Positions 44,629 to 52,970 of a stretch of 64,000 nucleotides of DNA are shown here, in pieces (position 1 is the stretch's first letter; every line of letters begins with the position of its first letter). The DNA comes from Vibrio pomeroyi (GTDB lineage: Bacteria; Pseudomonadota; Gammaproteobacteria; Enterobacterales; Vibrionaceae). A model generated the notes under the pieces. The model saw nothing but the letters and a program-made list of their open reading frames with translations. It was not told where the DNA came from and did not search any database. The stretch spans positions 2,108,001 to 2,172,000 of the forward strand of contig CP090854.1 of NCBI GenBank assembly GCA_041879425.1. The letters run 5' to 3'. A program made the translations under genes and the position numbers.

Positions 44629-46836
44629 TTATTTCCCCTGCTTTGCAGTGCTAAGTTCTTCTGAATTTGTTTCTTGTAACGTTGTCTCTACTGAGTAAAA
44701 GCCTGTCCAGCTGTATACTTTGCCGTTCAGTTCTACCTTGTGTTCAGTGCTGTCAGTCGCGCCAAGTTGGTTGCTGATCATCACTGTCACATTTGATTTC
44801 TCTGTAGTGATTTCAACGACTGAACCTACATTTGTATGCGCTACAACCTTAATGTTTTTCACAACGCCGCGAGCATTGACTGATTGCTCGAACTCTTCGT
44901 TGAAGTAACCGTGCGTTTCTAGAACAGAAGCGAACAGTGTTGTTTCGCCCTTGCTACGTAGAATGAATGCAGGCTCTGAACGTAGGTTGAAGCTTGGGTC
45001 ATTCGCGCCAGTGCGAGTAAAGATAACTTCAGCATTGTCGTTAGACGTTGCACCTAACCATGTGTAGTAGGTGTTGTTTTGTAGCCAGCTCACAAGTGCC
45101 GTGCCATTCACATCACCACTTGCTACGTTCCATAGGTGTTGGTAACCGAAGTCACTACCCAGCGTGGTCAGCTCTTTGTTCGCTTGGTATTCAAAGTTAG
45201 TGCGAACAATCTGACCGGCATATTGGTGTGAGTAGTCGTATTGGTGTTCACCTTTGCCACCTTTCTCAGAATCTAAGCGGTAAAGATCCAATAGTAGCGG
45301 AGATTCCAACTCTTCAAGATTTAACATGAACACGCTGCGTTGCATGTCAAAACCTTGGTAGTGATCGTTAGCAAACGCACTCATGCCGTTGATTTGCTCG
45401 TCTTCTACTTTGAAGAAGTGTGGTAAGCCGTGTACTGCGTCTGCACGTTCAACATCAAAGTTGTTCTGGCATTTTTCATCAATCGTTACTGCATTGTGAG
45501 CAATCGTTTGACGAGCGTAAGATTTGTTTTCATCTAGGTAGCGGCCGCCAAATTTTGGCTCCACGTTAACCCAACGGCAGAAACCGTATTCACGTAACAC
45601 TTCTTGACCGCGGTTGAAGAAAGAAATACCCAGCGTATCGAAGTTGCCGTGACCCATGCCGTGTTGACCGTAGTTCATCACTAACTGAGAAACGTCGCCT
45701 TTCTTATCCTGCATACGGATAAAGCCTTGTGCGCCGTTGTGACCTTCAGGGCCTTCGTTCAATTCAACACTTGGCCAGAAAGGCATGCCGATTTCTTGTT
45801 CAGCAGACGCTGCTTCATAAGCTTTAGATAGCTCAAGACCACATGGGTGCATCCAAACTGCGTCTTGAATCTTCGCCATACCAAGAATGTTTTGGTCAAC
45901 GCCGTTTTCAGATGAGTAATGTTTGCTGTAAACGCTCACTGCAACCTGAACACCCATATCTGTGATGCCCATTGTGCGAGATGCATCGTTCAGAGCTGGG
46001 AATTCACCGTTCGGGTACGCTGTCGCCAGCATCGCTTGTACTGTGTTACCAATCACACCGCCTTTGTAGTTGTAGATATCCACTTCAGGCATATGACGGT
46101 GAATCACTTCCGCGAATACACAAGTTGGGCGAATCGCGTAACGGTGGTAGTAAGGACCTTCCATGTAGTAGCCAGAAGGTGCAAACAGTTGAGAGATTTG
46201 CGCTAAGAAGCCACCAGTGTCGTTACGGTCAATGCCGTATACTGACATTTCAAGGTACTCACGCTTGCCAAGAGCAAGACCACAGATACCCACAGCGGCT
46301 ACAGCCCAAATACCGTGGTTGTGGATGCGGTCGAAGTCGTGTGCGTATTTAACTGTGAACATTTCTAGCATTGGTTCGAAAACGCGAGACTCAATGTTGT
46401 CACGCTGCTCTTGTGTCAGTGTTGAAGCAACACAAGAGTAAGCCAAGCTTGAGAACATTAACCAGCAGTGTTCGTTCAAGATTTGGTGGAACAAACGACC
46501 TGTAGGGTTAGTGTTTTTCTGTACGTGGAAATCAAACGTTAGGTATTTGTCTGCGTATTCTTCTAGTAGTTCTGTAACAAAGTCAGCGTACTTTTGCTCT
46601 TTAGTGATCAAGAACATGCGACCAGCTAAGTTCATGTACGTGTAGTTTTGCTTATGGCGGTTATGCTCGTAACCACCCGCTTCTCCGTGACCAGGAACAT
46701 CAATAGGTAAACGCATGAACGCTTCTAGGTCTTTCGCGTTCGCTGCAATGGTTTTGCCCATTAAGCTAGAACGGCCTACTTCAAGATGAAGTTGCTCTAT
46801 TTCAGCTTCAGTCAACAATACTGGTTTAGTCATCAT
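44629..46836 (-). CDS. PL17 oligoalginate lyase (first of tandem pair)
   Basis: About 735 aa from ATG 46836 (ATG 46833 and a TTG at 46854 are also in frame). Same architecture as its neighbour: (alpha/alpha) toroid with HNHG at 172-175 and GYYMEGPYYHRY at 222-233, then the heparinase II/III-like domain (IAHNAVTID). It carries a Ser/Glu-rich C-terminal tail of about 20 residues (TTLQETNSEELSTAKQGK) that the second copy lacks. Cytoplasmic. An operator-like site and a candidate CRP site lie upstream. Confidence 0.92.
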   Translation of the reverse strand: MMTKPVLLTEAEIEQLHLEVGRSSLMGKTIAANAKDLEAFMRLPIDVPGHGEAGGYEHNRHKQNYTYMNLAGRMFLITKEQKYADFVTELLEEYADKYLTFDFHVQKNTNPTGRLFHQILNEHCWLMFSSLAYSCVASTLTQEQRDNIESRVFEPMLEMFTVKYAHDFDRIHNHGIWAVAAVGICGLALGKREYLEMSVYGIDRNDTGGFLAQISQLFAPSGYYMEGPYYHRYAIRPTCVFAEVIHRHMPEVDIYNYKGGVIGNTVQAMLATAYPNGEFPALNDASRTMGITDMGVQVAVSVYSKHYSSENGVDQNILGMAKIQDAVWMHPCGLELSKAYEAASAEQEIGMPFWPSVELNEGPEGHNGAQGFIRMQDKKGDVSQLVMNYGQHGMGHGNFDTLGISFFNRGQEVLREYGFCRWVNVEPKFGGRYLDENKSYARQTIAHNAVTIDEKCQNNFDVERADAVHGLPHFFKVEDEQINGMSAFANDHYQGFDMQRSVFMLNLEELESPLLLDLYRLDSEKGGKGEHQYDYSHQYAGQIVRTNFEYQANKELTTLGSDFGYQHLWNVASGDVNGTALVSWLQNNTYYTWLGATSNDNAEVIFTRTGANDPSFNLRSEPAFILRSKGETTLFASVLETHGYFNEEFEQSVNARGVVKNIKVVAHTNVGSVVEITTEKSNVTVMISNQLGATDSTEHKVELNGKVYSWTGFYSVETTLQETNSEELSTAKQGK

Positions 46837-46903
46837 ATTCTTTGTCACCCTCAATAAAGAGTTTATCTGCTTAAACTTTGATTAAATTTTCAAACTCCAC
46901 ATA

Positions 46904-46914
46904 AAGTAATACAA
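46904..46914. promoter_or_regulatory. Operator of the PL17 operon
   Basis: AAGTAATACAA; on the coding strand TTGTATTACTT, matching the recurring element at 9 of 11 positions. Confidence 0.5.
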
Positions 46915-46948
46915 TATGAGCTTTAATTATAGCAATTCAGTGCTAAAT

Positions 46949-46964
46949 GATGAGTAGAATCACA
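46949..46964. promoter_or_regulatory. Candidate CRP site, PL17 operon
   Basis: On the coding strand TGTGA-N6-TCATC (consensus TGTGA-N6-TCACA, 8 of 10). Its centre is about 60 bp upstream of the start inferred from the operator, close to a class I position. Confidence 0.35.
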
Positions 46965-47055
46965 TAAATCACTGTAAGTCATTGATGTAGATAGCGAATG
47001 GTAAATAACAGGCATTTGTTAAGTTGTTGATTTATTTAGGCTATATAAAGTATCG

Positions 47056-47071
47056 CTTGATCGGTATCACA
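47056..47071. promoter_or_regulatory. Candidate CRP site, kdgF operon
   Basis: CTTGA-N6-TCACA matches the CRP consensus at 8 of 10 positions. With TACAAT (47092-47097) as -10, the centre is at about -40.5, the usual class II position. Confidence 0.4.
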
Positions 47072-47085
47072 CAATTTTAGATATA

Positions 47086-47096
47086 TTGTATTACAA
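47086..47096. promoter_or_regulatory. Operator of the kdgF-kdgK-eda operon
   Basis: TTGTATTACAA, the best match to the consensus. It overlaps the -10 box TACAAT at 47092-47097, so binding would block RNA polymerase. Confidence 0.68.
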
Positions 47097-47168
47097 TTGA
47101 AGTCATTCCCTTATGATGAACACAGTTAAGTAACACTTAAAAGATTTAAACAGATTAGGAGATACACA

Positions 47169-47504
47169 ATGAACTCTTTCTTTATTCTAGATGAAAACCC
47201 ATGGGAAGAACTTGGCGGCGGCATTAAGCGTAAAATCGTTGCTTACACTGACGATCTTATGGCTGTTCACCTATGTTTTGATAAAGGCGCGATTGGCCAC
47301 CCTCATACTCATGAGATTCACGACCAAATCGGTTACGTAGTTCGTGGTAGCTTCGAAGCTGAAATCGAAGGCGAGAAGAAAGTGCTTAAAGAAGGCGATG
47401 CTTACTTTGCTCGTAAACACATGATGCACGGTGCCGTTGCTCTAGAGCAAGACAGCATCCTTCTTGATATCTTCAACCCTGCGCGTGAAGATTTCCTAAA
47501 ATAA
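47169..47504 (+). CDS. kdgF: KdgF, unsaturated uronate linearising cupin
   Basis: 111 aa small cupin. Metal ligands of the KdgF family are all present: His46, His48, Gln53 and His87, with Asp100 and Phe102 in DIFNPAR near the C-terminus. KdgF converts 4,5-unsaturated monouronate (the PL15/PL17 product) to the linear ketone form DEH. AGGAG lies before the ATG. First gene of the kdgF-kdgK-eda operon. Confidence 0.93.
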   Translation: MNSFFILDENPWEELGGGIKRKIVAYTDDLMAVHLCFDKGAIGHPHTHEIHDQIGYVVRGSFEAEIEGEKKVLKEGDAYFARKHMMHGAVALEQDSILLDIFNPAREDFLK

Positions 47505-47538
47505 CGAATAGCGCAACCTCAGTTGCTAAGGTAAGCAT

Positions 47539-48471
47539 ATGAAATCATTAAACATCGCGGTCATTGGCGAGTGCATGGTTGAGCTACAAAAGAAACAAGA
47601 CGGGCTTAAGCAGAGTTTTGGTGGCGATACACTGAATACAGCACTTTACCTGTCACGCTTAACAAAAGAGCAAGATATCCAAACAAGCTATGTAACGGCG
47701 TTAGGTACTGACCCATTCAGTGTCGACATGTTGGAAAAGTGGCAAGCAGAAGGTATCGACACGAGCTTAATTGCTCAGCTTGATCACAAACAACCAGGGC
47801 TTTACTACATCGAGACCGATGAAACTGGTGAGCGTAGCTTCCACTACTGGCGTAGTGACGCTGCTGCGAAATTCATGTTTGATCAGCAAGACACGCCTGC
47901 TCTACTTGATAAGCTATTCTCTTTTGACGCGGTTTACCTAAGTGGTATTACGCTTGCTATCTTGACAGAAAACGGACGCACGCAGCTATTCAACTTCTTA
48001 GACAAATTCAAAGCTCAAGGCGGCCAAGTATTCTTCGACAATAACTACCGTCCTAAACTTTGGGAAAGCCAACAAGAAGCGATTTCTTGGTACTTGAAAA
48101 TGCTTAAGTACACCGACACAGCACTACTTACGTTCGATGACGAGCAAGAGTTGTATGGCGACGAAAGCATTGAACAGTGTATTGCACGTACGTCTGAGTC
48201 TGGTGTGAAAGAGATCATCATTAAGCGTGGTGCGAAAGACTGCCTAGTAGTTGAAAGCCAAAGCGCTCAGTACGTTGCACCAAACCCAGTAGACAACATT
48301 GTTGATACAACAGCCGCTGGCGACTCGTTCAGTGCAGGCTTCTTAGCTAAACGCTTGAGCGGTGGCAACGCACGTGATGCAGCATTGGCTGGCCATATTG
48401 TGGCAGGGACTGTGATTCAGCATCCAGGTGCTATCATTCCTCTAGAAGCAACGCCTGATTTGTCTCTATAA
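47539..48471 (+). CDS. kdgK: 2-keto-3-deoxygluconate kinase
   Basis: 310 aa PfkB/ribokinase-family sugar kinase. N-terminal GECMVELQ and GGDTLNTALYL form the sugar-binding lid; FHYWRSDAAA at 101-110 is typical of KDG kinases; DTTAAGDSFSAGF at 256-268 holds the anion hole and the catalytic base Asp262. It phosphorylates KDG to KDPG with ATP. It sits 34 bp after kdgF. Confidence 0.93.
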   Translation: MKSLNIAVIGECMVELQKKQDGLKQSFGGDTLNTALYLSRLTKEQDIQTSYVTALGTDPFSVDMLEKWQAEGIDTSLIAQLDHKQPGLYYIETDETGERSFHYWRSDAAAKFMFDQQDTPALLDKLFSFDAVYLSGITLAILTENGRTQLFNFLDKFKAQGGQVFFDNNYRPKLWESQQEAISWYLKMLKYTDTALLTFDDEQELYGDESIEQCIARTSESGVKEIIIKRGAKDCLVVESQSAQYVAPNPVDNIVDTTAAGDSFSAGFLAKRLSGGNARDAALAGHIVAGTVIQHPGAIIPLEATPDLSL

Positions 48472-48544
48472 TTGCGCACTTTAACTATTAATCAAGGGTT
48501 TGCTTAGTTGAAAGCAGGCCCATTATTAACGTGAGAAAGAATTC

Positions 48545-49171
48545 ATGACTACATTAAATGAACAACTAGCAAACCTAAAAGTAATCCCTGTAATCGCTAT
48601 CAACCGTGCTGAAGATGCCATCCCCCTAGGCAAAGCACTGGTTGAAAACGGCATGCCGTGTGCAGAAATCACACTACGTACAGAATGTGCAATCGAAGCG
48701 ATTCGCATCATGCGTAAAGAATTCCCAGACATGCTAATCGGTTCAGGTACGGTACTGACTAACGAGCAAGTTGACGCATCTATCGAAGCGGGCGTTGATT
48801 TCATCGTAAGCCCAGGTTTCAACCCTCGCACTGTTCAATACTGTATCGACAAAGGTGTTGCAATCGTACCGGGTGTAAACAACCCAAGCCTAGTTGAGCA
48901 AGCAATGGAAATGGGCCTTCGCACGTTGAAGTTCTTCCCTGCTGAGCCTTCTGGCGGTACTGGTATGCTTAAAGCACTAACAGCGGTTTACCCTGTTAAA
49001 TTCATGCCTACTGGTGGTGTGAGCTTGAAGAATGTAGACGAATACCTATCTATCCCTTCTGTACTTGCGTGTGGCGGTACTTGGATGGTTCCAACTAACC
49101 TTATCGACGAAGGTAAGTGGGACGAGCTAGGCAAACTTGTTCGTGACGCAGTTGATCACGTTAACGCTTAA
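48545..49171 (+). CDS. eda: KDPG aldolase
   Basis: 208 aa class I aldolase. Glu41 in EITLRT is the proton-transfer residue and Lys129 in TLKFFPAE the Schiff-base lysine; GSGTV and SPGFNP are family motifs. It splits KDPG to pyruvate and glyceraldehyde-3-phosphate, the last step of alginate catabolism here. It lies 73 bp after kdgK and ends at a terminator. Confidence 0.94.
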   Translation: MTTLNEQLANLKVIPVIAINRAEDAIPLGKALVENGMPCAEITLRTECAIEAIRIMRKEFPDMLIGSGTVLTNEQVDASIEAGVDFIVSPGFNPRTVQYCIDKGVAIVPGVNNPSLVEQAMEMGLRTLKFFPAEPSGGTGMLKALTAVYPVKFMPTGGVSLKNVDEYLSIPSVLACGGTWMVPTNLIDEGKWDELGKLVRDAVDHVNA

Positions 49172-49191
49172 TCTGTTTCAGATTTAGTGAT

Positions 49192-49219
49192 AAAGCCTCA
49201 CCTCGGTGGGGCTTTTTGT
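49192..49219 (+). terminator. Intrinsic terminator of the kdgF-kdgK-eda operon
   Basis: AAAGCCTCACC and GGTGGGGCTTT pair with one bulge-like mismatch, then T-rich tail. Confidence 0.85.
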
Positions 49220-49278
49220 TTTCTAAGGTTCCGCAGATTCAATATTTGCCGTTATCGATATCCGGTAGTTTGGAGAAC

Positions 49279-49326
49279 TTAGCAACTTAGCAACTTAGCA
49301 ACTTAGCAAACTAGCAAACTAGCAGC
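49279..49326. repeat. 8-bp tandem repeat
   Basis: Four copies of TTAGCAAC followed by degenerate copies (TTAGCAAAC, TAGCAAAC, TAGCAG). A short microsatellite in non-coding DNA that may vary between strains. Confidence 0.75.
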
Positions 49327-49845
49327 TTAGGGTATCCCCTGCTCCACCAGACGTTTACGCCCAATTAAGACCTCTCCAATACCTTCCTGTTAATCAAACG
49401 ACCCACCAGCTTCACACTCTATGATCTTACGTAGCATGCTATCTCAACGCTTCACAGAGCTGTCGCTGTGCTTAGAAAGCTATGCTCAGAGAAGTCATCT
49501 CAATAGAATCCAGCATCATAGAAACCGCCATCAAGAGACACAACGCCTAAACCTGAAGCTATTGTTATAGATAGCGCGGCTTCCCACTCTTATTTCCGCC
49601 CATTAGACAAGCTAAGAGCCCAAACGCTAAAGCCGTCGTCAAATCAAAAAGAAATGGGAAACGCGAAACAGAAATAAAGACTTAAAAACAATAAGCTACA
49701 CTTAAAATCCGGAAACATGACTTAGCGATTGAGTATTGAAATTTAACGTGAATTCCATCGTAAAATCACGCCCAGTTGTAGCATATTTGTTACGGTTATA
49801 ATTAAAATCTTATAAATAAAGCAAACTGAAAGCTTGCCGTTTATA

Positions 49846-49856
49846 TTGTAATACAT
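49846..49856. promoter_or_regulatory. Distal operator of the second symporter gene
   Basis: TTGTAATACAT, 10 of 11 positions. It lies 148 bp upstream of the proximal site, about 14 helical turns, so looping is possible. Confidence 0.5.
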
Positions 49857-49966
49857 ATAAACATTTGCACTCCAATTTATTTTGAATCTAAAATAAATTG
49901 GGCGAACGATTTAGTCATTTAAAAACAACAACTTAAACAAACACAACGCAAGCAAGTAAAAATCAA

Positions 49967-49982
49967 TGCGACCTGGATCATA
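49967..49982. promoter_or_regulatory. Candidate CRP site, second symporter gene
   Basis: TGCGA-N6-TCATA matches the CRP consensus at 8 of 10 positions and lies just upstream of the proximal operator. Confidence 0.35.
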
Positions 49983-49993
49983 CTAAAGACATA

Positions 49994-50004
49994 TTGTAGT
50001 ACAA
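49994..50004. promoter_or_regulatory. Proximal operator of the second symporter gene
   Basis: TTGTAGTACAA, perfect arms, identical to the site before the first symporter gene. It includes a TACAAA -10-like box. Confidence 0.62.
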
Positions 50005-50065
50005 ATAAACCTTTGGACGCGTTAATCTAAGCCCAGTTAATTATGATATTTAAAAGGCTGAAAAG

Positions 50066-51832
50066 ATGACTATTGATACTTTTGTTGTTCTCGCCTACTT
50101 CTTCTTTTTAATCGCTATTGGTTGGATGTTCCGTAAGTTCACCACGTCGACTAGTGATTACTTCAGAGGGGGCGGCAAAATGTTGTGGTGGATGGTTGGT
50201 GCAACTGCCTTCATGACACAGTTTTCAGCATGGACGTTTACAGGTGCCGCAGGACGCGCGTTCAATGACGGTTTCGTTATTGTAATCCTATTCTTAGCCA
50301 ACGCATTTGGCTACTTCATGAACTATATGTACTTCGCTCCAAAGTTCCGCCAACTTCGTGTGGTAACGGCGATCGAAGCTATTCGTCAGCGCTTTGGTAA
50401 AACGTCTGAACAGTTCTTCACATGGGCAGGTATGCCGGACAGCCTTATCTCTGCAGGTATCTGGCTAAACGGTCTAGCTATCTTCGTAGCAGCGGTATTC
50501 AACATCCCAATGGAAGCAACCATTGTGGTAACGGGTATGGTTCTAGTATTGATGGCAGTAACGGGCGGCTCTTGGGCGGTTGTTGCTTCTGATTTCATGC
50601 AAATGCTTGTAATCATGGCCGTGACAATTACTTGTGCGGTTGCAGCTTACTTCCACGGTGGTGGCCTAACTAACATCGTTGCTAACTTCGACGGCGACTT
50701 CATGTTAGGTAACAACCTAAACTACATGAGCATCTTCATCCTTTGGGTTGTGTTCATCTTCGTGAAGCAGTTCGGTGTAATGAACAACAGCATCAACGCT
50801 TACCGTTACCTATGTGCGAAAGACAGTGAAAACGCACGTAAAGCGGCAGGCCTAGCATGTATCCTTATGGTTGTTGGCCCACTAATCTGGTTCCTGCCAC
50901 CTTGGTACGTAAGTGCATTCATGCCTGAGTTTGCTGAGCAATACACATCAATGGGCGACAAAGCCGGTGATGCTGCTTACCTAGCATTCGTACAGAACGT
51001 AATGCCAGCAGGTATGGTTGGTCTTCTTATGTCAGCAATGTTCGCTGCAACGATGTCTTCTATGGATTCAGGTTTGAACCGTAATGCTGGTATCTTTGTA
51101 ATGAACTTCTACAGCCCGATTCTTCGTCAAAACGCGACTCAGAAAGAGCTGGTTATTGTAAGTAAGCTAACGACTATCATGATGGGTGTTATCATCATCG
51201 CGATTGGTCTATTCATTAACTCTCTACGTCACTTAAGCTTGTTCGATATCGTGATGAACGTAGGTGCGTTGATTGGCTTCCCAATGCTTATCCCTGTCCT
51301 ACTAGGTATGTGGATTCGTAAGACACCTGACTGGGCTGGTTGGTCTACTCTAGTGGTTGGTGGTTTCGTTTCTTACATCTTCGGTATCTCTCTTCAAGCA
51401 GAAGACATCGAGAACCTATTTGGTCTAGAAACAGCACTTACTGGCCGTGAATGGAGCGACTTGAAAGTTGGTCTAAGCCTAGCAGCTCACGTAGTGTTCA
51501 CTGGTGGTTACTTCATCATGACTTCTCGCTTCTACAAAGGCCTAACGCCAGAGCGTGAGAAAGAAGTTGACCAACTATTCACTAACTGGAACACGCCGCT
51601 AGTAGCGGAAGGTGAAGAGCAACAAAACCTAGATACTAAACAGCGCTCAATGCTTGGTAAGCTTATCAGCACAGCAGGTTTCGGTATCCTAGCAATGGCT
51701 CTGATTCCAAACGAACCAACAGGACGCTTGTTGTTCCTACTATGTGGTTCGATGGTACTCACCGTTGGTATCCTACTGGTTAACGCATCTAAAGCCCCGG
51801 CTAAGATGAACAACGAGTCAGTTGCTAAGTAG
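50066..51832 (+). CDS. SLC5-type sodium:solute symporter, likely oligoalginate importer (second)
   Basis: 588 aa, about 14 helices, very similar to the protein at 30098-31876 throughout: shared TSDYFRGGGKMLWWMVGATA near 30-49 and AATMSSMDSGLNRNAGIF near 330. It belongs to the family of V. splendidus Toa transporters. Differences concentrate in the loop at about 205-225 and the C-terminal tail, which may alter substrate range. It is transcribed alone from a promoter with two operators and a CRP-like site, and ends at a very strong terminator. Confidence 0.9.
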   Translation: MTIDTFVVLAYFFFLIAIGWMFRKFTTSTSDYFRGGGKMLWWMVGATAFMTQFSAWTFTGAAGRAFNDGFVIVILFLANAFGYFMNYMYFAPKFRQLRVVTAIEAIRQRFGKTSEQFFTWAGMPDSLISAGIWLNGLAIFVAAVFNIPMEATIVVTGMVLVLMAVTGGSWAVVASDFMQMLVIMAVTITCAVAAYFHGGGLTNIVANFDGDFMLGNNLNYMSIFILWVVFIFVKQFGVMNNSINAYRYLCAKDSENARKAAGLACILMVVGPLIWFLPPWYVSAFMPEFAEQYTSMGDKAGDAAYLAFVQNVMPAGMVGLLMSAMFAATMSSMDSGLNRNAGIFVMNFYSPILRQNATQKELVIVSKLTTIMMGVIIIAIGLFINSLRHLSLFDIVMNVGALIGFPMLIPVLLGMWIRKTPDWAGWSTLVVGGFVSYIFGISLQAEDIENLFGLETALTGREWSDLKVGLSLAAHVVFTGGYFIMTSRFYKGLTPEREKEVDQLFTNWNTPLVAEGEEQQNLDTKQRSMLGKLISTAGFGILAMALIPNEPTGRLLFLLCGSMVLTVGILLVNASKAPAKMNNESVAK

Positions 51833-51875
51833 CTCAATAGCTAAAGAAAGCAGCTAACACGTCAAACCAATAATG

Positions 51876-51909
51876 AAGCCCATGTTATTCGATAACATGG
51901 GCTTTTTGT
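51876..51909 (+). terminator. Intrinsic terminator of the second symporter gene
   Basis: AAGCCCATGTTAT (51876-51888) pairs with ATAACATGGGCTT (51892-51904), a 13-bp stem followed by T. Confidence 0.93.
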
Positions 51910-52134
51910 TTGCCTCTCAACTTAACTGTCGCTCTTACTCTAAGTGACATTTTGATAAGTATTATCCCCTTCCCCAAACCTTTCTATTTCGCCAGTCAAA
52001 GGGCTCGTTCAAGCCGATTTTTTATCCCGATTAATCGAAATCCCACTTTATTTTTAACTTTCCAATGGTTTGATCTCTTTCTGCTTTTCTTTCTGTTACT
52101 TTTAACAACTAGACAAACACAACAGATAATTACA

Positions 52135-52899
52135 ATGAAAAAAACATCACTATTACTTGCTTCCATTGCTCTGGCACTTTCTGGTGTCGCACAAGCTGAC
52201 CAGTTAGAAGACATTCAAAAATCAGGTACCCTTCGTGTGGGCACCACAGGCGACTACAAGCCTTTCTCTTACTTCGACGGTAAAACCTACTCTGGCTATG
52301 ACATCGATGTCGCACAGCACATAGCAGAACAGCTAGGTGTCGAATTACAGATTGTTCGTACCACATGGAAAGATCTATTGACCGACCTCGACAGCGATAA
52401 ATACGACATCGCGATGGGTGGTATTACGCGCAAAATGCAGCGTCAGTTAAACGCAGAACAAACTCAGGGATACATGACCTTTGGTAAGTGTTTCTTAGTT
52501 GCAAAAGGTAAAGCAGAACAGTACGACAGCATTGAAAAAGTAAATCTGTCTTCGGTTCGTGTAGGCGTGAATATTGGCGGCACTAACGAAATGTTTGCAG
52601 ACGCTAACTTGCAGAACGCAAGCTTCACACGCTACGAGAACAACCTAGACGTTCCGCAAGCCGTTGCGGAAGGTAAAGTTGATGTGATGGTGACAGAAAC
52701 CCCTGAAGGTCTGTTCTATCAAGTGACAGATGAGCGCCTTGAAGCAGCACGCTGTGAAACGCCGTTCACCAACAGCCAATTCGGTTACTTGATTCCTAAA
52801 GGTGAGCAGCGCTTGCTGAACACTGTCAACTTCATTATGGATGAGATGAAATTGAAAGGCGTTGAAGAAGAGTTTCTGATCCACAACTCTCTGAAATAA
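52135..52899 (+). CDS. PheC-like periplasmic protein (cyclohexadienyl dehydratase or solute-binding protein)
   Basis: 254 aa from ATG 52135; the 225 bp of open frame upstream is not coding-like. Signal peptide 1-20 (VAQA|DQ). Type II periplasmic binding fold. TTGDYKPFSYF at 37-47, GGITRKMQRQ at 95-104, GGTNEMFADANL at 148-159 and VMVTETPEG at 185-192 match cyclohexadienyl dehydratase (PheC), an enzyme that evolved from amino-acid-binding proteins; Glu191 is the likely counterpart of its catalytic Glu. It would make phenylpyruvate from prephenate in the periplasm. A pure binding role is also possible, but no ABC permease is adjacent. It is not obviously part of the alginate system. Confidence 0.7.
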   Translation: MKKTSLLLASIALALSGVAQADQLEDIQKSGTLRVGTTGDYKPFSYFDGKTYSGYDIDVAQHIAEQLGVELQIVRTTWKDLLTDLDSDKYDIAMGGITRKMQRQLNAEQTQGYMTFGKCFLVAKGKAEQYDSIEKVNLSSVRVGVNIGGTNEMFADANLQNASFTRYENNLDVPQAVAEGKVDVMVTETPEGLFYQVTDERLEAARCETPFTNSQFGYLIPKGEQRLLNTVNFIMDEMKLKGVEEEFLIHNSLK

Positions 52900-52920
52900 T
52901 CTTCTATCGCTCTAGATAAA

Positions 52921-52954
52921 AAAATAGGCCAGCATTGCTGGCCTATTTCGTTTT
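52921..52954. terminator. Bidirectional terminator between converging genes
   Basis: AAATAGGCCAGC (52922-52933) pairs with GCTGGCCTATTT (52937-52948). T run on the minus strand is strong (for the adhesin); the plus-strand tail is TTTCGTTTT. Confidence 0.9.
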
Positions 52955-52970
52955 GGTTTAATGGTTCGCG

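Larger units (their letters stand above)
49220..50065. other. Long leader region of the second symporter gene
   Basis: About 850 bp. It contains the tandem repeat, two operators (49846 and 49994) and a CRP-like site. No gene is seen. Confidence 0.6.

Noticed and set aside
51910..52134. 75-residue N-terminal extension of the PheC-like protein
   Set aside because: It precedes a normal signal peptide and looks like non-coding leader; start moved to 52135.
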